Of a DNA stretch of 16,588 bases, positions 12,872-16,588 are shown piece after piece. Position 1 is the stretch's first letter. Each line of letters begins with the position of its first letter. The translations under genes and the position numbers were made by a program. The notes beneath the pieces were generated by a model that searched no databases, had not been told where the DNA came from, and saw only the letters and a list, made by a program, of their open reading frames with translations. Source of the stretch: an uncultured Frankineae bacterium (lineage in GTDB: Bacteria; Actinomycetota; Actinomycetes; Mycobacteriales; SCTD01); the NCBI GenBank assembly GCA_902805805.1, contig CADCUE010000041.1, forward strand, positions 1 through 16,588, in the 5' to 3' direction.

Positions 12872-14371
12872 TCAGCCGGGGTGCAGCCGCCGGACGTCGG
12901 CCACGCTGTCGGCCTGCTCGGCCGTCTTGTCGGGGCGGTAGCGCAGGACCCGGGCGAAGCGCAGCGCCATCCCGGCCGGGTAGCGCGGTGAGGTCTGCAC
13001 CCCGTCGACCGCGATCTCGACGACGAGCTCCGGGCGGACGACCACCGTCCACCCGTCGGTCGACTCCTGGCGGGCCAGCAGCTCGTCGGTCTGCCAGGCC
13101 AGCAGCTCGTCGGTGAGCCCCTTGAACGTCTTGCCGAGCATGACGAAGCCACCGCTGTCCGGGTCCCGCGCGCCGAGGTGCAGGTTGGACAGCCTGCCGG
13201 TGCGGCGACCGTGTCCCCACTCGGCCGCCAGCACGACGAGGTCGAAGGTGTGCACCGGCTTGACCTTGCGCCAGGCGCCCCCTCGCCGGCCGGCGTCGTA
13301 CGGGGCGTCCAGGTCCTTGACCACGACGCCCTCGTGTCCCGCGGCCAGCGCGGCGGCCGTGAACTCCTCGACGTCCTCGAGCGCCCGGGGCACCCGCCAG
13401 CGGTCCGGCACCACGCGGGCCAGGGCGTCGGCCCGCTCCTCCAAGGGAGCGGCCAGCAGGTCGACGCCGTCCACGTGCAGCAGGTCGAAGAACCACGGCG
13501 TGAGCGGCACCGCGGCGCTCCCGGTGCGGGTGGCCGCCCGGGCGGCGGTCACCTGGAAGGGGTGCGGACGCCCGTCGTCGCGCAGGGCCAGCGCCTCGCC
13601 GTCCAGCACGACCGAGGTGACCGGCAGCGCCCGTGCGACCTCGACCAGCTCGGGGACGCGGGTCGTGATGTCGTCGAGCGTGCGGGTGAAGACGTGCACC
13701 TGCTCGCCGTCGCGGTGCACCTGGATGCGGATGCCGTCGAGCTTCCACTCGACGGCCGCTCGCGGCGTGCGGGCGAGCGCGTCGGCCAGGTCGGCGCCCG
13801 GAGCGGCCAGCATCGGCGACAGGGGCCGGCCCACCTGCAGCCGGAACGCCGCCAGGCCCTCCGCCCCGGAGCGCAGCCCTGCCTCGGCCACGACCGGCAG
13901 CGATCCGGACAGCAGCAGCGCCGTCCGCACGGTGGCTGCGGCCACCCCGGTGGCGGCGGCGACGGCGTCGGCGACGAGGCCGGCCTGGGCACCGTGGCGG
14001 AGCTCACCGCTGATCAGGCCGACGAGCATCCGCTGCTCCGGTCCGGTCGCCCTCGAGAGCAGGTCGGCCAGCACGAGCCGGCGCCGCGCGGTGGCGCCCG
14101 TGCCGGACACCTCGGACAGGGCGGCGAAGGCCGCGTCGACCTCCGGGACCGTCAGCGACGGGGACGCAGCGGCCGGTGGCAGGTCGGCCAGCGACCGGGG
14201 GCCGAGGCCGGTGCGGCGCTGGCGCAGCTCACCCGAGAGGTAGCGCACGGCCAGGCCGACCTCGTCGGGTCCGGCGGCCCGCAGGGCGTCGGCCAGCGCG
14301 GCCACCTTGCCGGTGCGGGACGCGGTGGCGCCGACCGCTGCGGAGGCCGCGGCGAGGTCGGCGAAGCGCAC
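12872..14371 (-). CDS. ligB: ATP-dependent DNA ligase, LigB type
   Basis: The 499-residue protein is an ATP-dependent DNA ligase of the LigB class. The N-terminal domain (1 to about 165) holds the helical DNA-binding part. The adenylation domain has the nucleophile Lys in EWKLDGIRIQVHRDG (K210), then FTRTLDDIT, VLDGEALAL, EGVVVKD (E347 to D353) and WRKVKP (367-372). The OB domain follows, with RLSNLHLG and FVMLGKTFKGL. It seals nicks with ATP. The essential replicative ligase in bacteria is NAD-dependent LigA, so LigB is accessory, probably for repair. It lacks the LigD polymerase and nuclease domains. The start is GTG at 14371, 3 bases past the GH65 stop, with GGGAG as ribosome site inside the end of that gene, so the two are co-transcribed and probably coupled. 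Confidence 0.94.
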   Translation of the reverse strand: MRFADLAAASAAVGATASRTGKVAALADALRAAGPDEVGLAVRYLSGELRQRRTGLGPRSLADLPPAAASPSLTVPEVDAAFAALSEVSGTGATARRRLVLADLLSRATGPEQRMLVGLISGELRHGAQAGLVADAVAAATGVAAATVRTALLLSGSLPVVAEAGLRSGAEGLAAFRLQVGRPLSPMLAAPGADLADALARTPRAAVEWKLDGIRIQVHRDGEQVHVFTRTLDDITTRVPELVEVARALPVTSVVLDGEALALRDDGRPHPFQVTAARAATRTGSAAVPLTPWFFDLLHVDGVDLLAAPLEERADALARVVPDRWRVPRALEDVEEFTAAALAAGHEGVVVKDLDAPYDAGRRGGAWRKVKPVHTFDLVVLAAEWGHGRRTGRLSNLHLGARDPDSGGFVMLGKTFKGLTDELLAWQTDELLARQESTDGWTVVVRPELVVEIAVDGVQTSPRYPAGMALRFARVLRYRPDKTAEQADSVADVRRLHPG

Positions 14372-14374
14372 CGC

Positions 14375-16588
14375 CTACTCCCGCGTGTCGGGCTCCCGTC
14401 CGGCCGGCTGCGCCGGACGGGGGAGCAGCGGCTCACGTCGGCGCCACGGCCGGGTGACCTCCTTCTCGGAGGTCAGGTGGACCGGCTCGCCGGCGACGAG
14501 CAGGTCCATCGACGAGCCCGGACCGTCGCGCAGGACCAGCCGCACCTCCGAGGCGGTGATGTCCACCAGCAGCCGCATGCCGTGCCAGCGCACGCGGAAC
14601 GCCAGCCGGGTCATCCCGTCGGGCAGCTGCGGATCGAGACCGAGCGCGCCGGCGACGATCGTCATCCCGCCGAAGCCGTCGACGAGCGCGCTCCAGGCGC
14701 CCGCCATGGACGCCAGGTGCAGCCCGTCCCGGGCGTTGCCGTGCAGGTCGCGCAGGTCGACCAGGGCCGCCTCGTGCAGGTAGTCGTGGGCCAGACCGAG
14801 GTGCCCGACCCGCGCGCACATCACCGCCTGGGTGCAGGCCGACAGCGACGAGTCGCGGACCGTGCGCCGCTCGTAGTAGTCGACGTTGCGCGCCTTCTGC
14901 CCGTCGTCGAAGGCCTCCGGGCACCAGTGCATCGCCAGCACCAGGTCGGCCTGCTTGATCACCTGCTTGCGGTAGAGCTGGAAGTAGGGGGCGTGCAGCA
15001 GCAGCGGGTAGTCGTCCTTGGCCGCGTCGAAGTCCCACTCGTCGTAGCGGGTGAACGACTCCGACTGCGGGTGCACGCCGAGCACCGTGTCGTACGGGAT
15101 GTGGACGGTGTTGGCGGCGTCCCGCCAGGACGCGGTCTCCTCCGTCGAGGCGCCGAAGCTGCGGGCCAGACCCGGGTGGCGGGCGCACGCGTCCGCGGCC
15201 GCCCGCAGGTTGCGCGCGGCCATGAGGTTGGTGAAGACGTTGTCGTTGACCAGCGCGGTGTACTCGTCGGGACCGGTGACCCCGTCGATGTGCCACGCGC
15301 CGAGGGCGTCGTGGTGACCGAGCGACATCCAGAGCCGGGCGGTCTCGACCAGCAGCTCCAGCCCGCAGTCCTTCTCCAGCTCGTCGTCGCCGGTCATCAG
15401 GCGGTACCGCTCGACGGCGTGCGCGATCACGGCGTTGACGTGGAACGCCGCCGTTCCCGCCGGCCAGTAGGCCGAGCACTCCTGGCCCCGGATGGTGCGC
15501 CACGGGAACGCCGCGCCCCGCAGACCCAGCTGCTCGGCCCGCTCCTTGGCCAGGTCGAGGGTCGAGTGCCGCCAGCGCAGGGCGTCGGCAGCGGCCTCGG
15601 GGGCGGTCGCCGTGAGCGCCTCGAGCACGAAGCCCTCGGTGTCCCAGAAGGCGTGCCCGTCGTAGCCCGGGCCGGTCAGGCCCTTGGCGGGCAGCGCCCG
15701 GCGCTCGGAGCGGGCACCGGCCTGCAGCACGTGGAACAGCCCGAAGCGGACAGCCTGCTGCACCACCGGGTCGCCGTCGACCTCGACGTCCGCGGCGTCC
15801 CAGAACGCGTCGAGGTAGTCGCGCTGGCTGGTCAGCAGCCCCTCCCAGCCGCTGTAGCGCGCGCCGGTCAGCGCGGCGGCGACCTGGTCGCGCACGGCCG
15901 GCGACGAGCGGGCGCTGGACCAGCCGTAGGCCAGGAACTTCACGACCCGCAGCTGCTCTCCCGGCTGCAGCCGGCACACGATGGTCGTACGCGCCCAGTC
16001 GTCGCGGGCCTCGGTCTCCTCGGCGACCCGGCCGGGCGCGGTGACGACGTGGTCCATCCCGGCGGCCATGAGCAGCTCGCTGTTGCGGGTGTGGTGCAGC
16101 AGCAGGGCGCCGTGCTGCTCGATGTCGCGCTCCACCGGCACCAGCGGCCGGTTCAGCGCTGCGGCGACCCGGGGGTCGCCGGTCAGCTGCGGCTGCTCCT
16201 CGTTGGCCACCAGCTCGGACTGCACGATGATCCGCACCTCGGCGTCGACCGCCTCGACCGTGTAGCAGATCGCGGCGAGAGCGCGGTGGGCGAACGACAC
16301 CAGGCGGGTCGAGCGCACCTCGACCCGCTTGCCCGCCGGCGAGATCCAGTCGGCGTGCCGCACGAGCGTGCCGCTGCGCAGGTCCAGCGTGCGCTCGTGC
16401 CGGATCAGGTCGCCGTAGCGGACGTCGAACGGCTCGTCGTCGACGAGCAGCCGGAACAGCTTGCCGTTGGTGACGTCGACGACGGTCTGACCGTCCTCGG
16501 GGTAGCCGAAGCCCGCCTCGGCGTAGGGGAGGGGACGGCTCTCGTAGAACGAGTTGAGGTAGGTACCGGGGATGGCGTGCGGCTCCCC
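14375..16588 (-). CDS. GH65 alpha-glucoside phosphorylase or hydrolase, 5' end outside window
   Basis: The frame is open to the window edge; the GTG at 16363 is internal. It continues upstream with TYLNSFYESRPLPYAEAGFG and other N-terminal family blocks. Visible length is 737 residues, so roughly 50 are missing from a usual size near 790. The catalytic region has RGQECSAYWPAGTAAFHVNA and GVTGPDEY, whose Glu (visible residue 442) is the general acid. KQADLVLAMHW and SSLSACTQAV follow. GH65 enzymes cleave maltose, kojibiose, nigerose or trehalose linkages, by phosphorolysis or, in some, by hydrolysis. The segment before SSLS reads VRD (Arg at visible residue 578), where many phosphorylases have His that helps hold phosphate. 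The reaction type is therefore left open. A HAD-type phosphoglucomutase often neighbours this gene and may lie off the right edge. Confidence 0.92.
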   Translation of the reverse strand, partial: GEPHAIPGTYLNSFYESRPLPYAEAGFGYPEDGQTVVDVTNGKLFRLLVDDEPFDVRYGDLIRHERTLDLRSGTLVRHADWISPAGKRVEVRSTRLVSFAHRALAAICYTVEAVDAEVRIIVQSELVANEEQPQLTGDPRVAAALNRPLVPVERDIEQHGALLLHHTRNSELLMAAGMDHVVTAPGRVAEETEARDDWARTTIVCRLQPGEQLRVVKFLAYGWSSARSSPAVRDQVAAALTGARYSGWEGLLTSQRDYLDAFWDAADVEVDGDPVVQQAVRFGLFHVLQAGARSERRALPAKGLTGPGYDGHAFWDTEGFVLEALTATAPEAAADALRWRHSTLDLAKERAEQLGLRGAAFPWRTIRGQECSAYWPAGTAAFHVNAVIAHAVERYRLMTGDDELEKDCGLELLVETARLWMSLGHHDALGAWHIDGVTGPDEYTALVNDNVFTNLMAARNLRAAADACARHPGLARSFGASTEETASWRDAANTVHIPYDTVLGVHPQSESFTRYDEWDFDAAKDDYPLLLHAPYFQLYRKQVIKQADLVLAMHWCPEAFDDGQKARNVDYYERRTVRDSSLSACTQAVMCARVGHLGLAHDYLHEAALVDLRDLHGNARDGLHLASMAGAWSALVDGFGGMTIVAGALGLDPQLPDGMTRLAFRVRWHGMRLLVDITASEVRLVLRDGPGSSMDLLVAGEPVHLTSEKEVTRPWRRREPLLPRPAQPAGREPDTRE

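Overview
This is a very GC-rich chromosomal stretch from an actinobacterium. The codons strongly prefer G or C in third position. The gene families also fit that phylum: a stand-alone Clp N-domain protein paired with a tiny HTH protein, an AMP-forming acyl-CoA synthetase operon, a LigB-type ATP-dependent DNA ligase, a 566-residue DeaD helicase close in length to mycobacterial DeaD, and an actinobacterial GH65 enzyme. The genus cannot be fixed from sequence alone; a Geodermatophilaceae-like soil actinobacterium is only a guess. I saw no tRNA, rRNA, CRISPR array, insertion sequence or phage gene. Both edges cut genes.

Layout. (1) 3-791 (+) is the 3' part of an ABC-2 permease. (2) 795-2834 (-) holds a GNAT acetyltransferase and a DUF2461 protein with overlapping ends, then a 71-aa HTH protein and a ClpC-type N-domain protein without an ATPase. 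Two near-identical GTCAAC-N4-GTTGAC palindromes lie just upstream of the HTH gene and overlap its likely promoter and ribosome site. (3) 2897-5530 (+) holds an aldehyde dehydrogenase (GabD/Sad type), then a winged-helix YcaQ/HTH_42 protein that begins in the same frame right after the dehydrogenase stop and has no ATG, GTG or TTG start. A perfect 14-bp hairpin ends this unit. (4) 5531-5832 is a non-coding gap with inverted repeats and a possible 10-residue peptide. (5) 5833-6801 (-) is an XRE-TetR fusion regulator, divergent from a three-gene operon at 7192-10991 (+): PRISE-like short-chain reductase, cyclase-family metal hydrolase, acyl-CoA synthetase. The 390-bp divergent region has a recognisable promoter for each side, a TetR-like palindrome on the operon side and triple direct repeats on the regulator side. 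(6) A 63-base imperfect inverted repeat separates that operon from the convergent deaD (11067-12767, -). Upstream of deaD lie ligB (12872-14371, -) and a GH65 alpha-glucoside phosphorylase/hydrolase (14375-16588, -, cut at the window edge). GH65 and ligB are 3 bases apart.

How the parts may work together. The 7192-10991 operon reads as a catabolic module. The reductase could saturate an enone, the cyclase-family enzyme could open a ring or hydrolyse a lactone or amide-like bond, and the synthetase could activate the resulting acid with CoA for beta-oxidation. The XRE-TetR protein would be its ligand-responsive repressor. The substrate is not visible from sequence. This module and the HTH/Clp-N pair with its twin operators are the two most interesting parts of the window. 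The rest looks like ordinary housekeeping or accessory metabolism.
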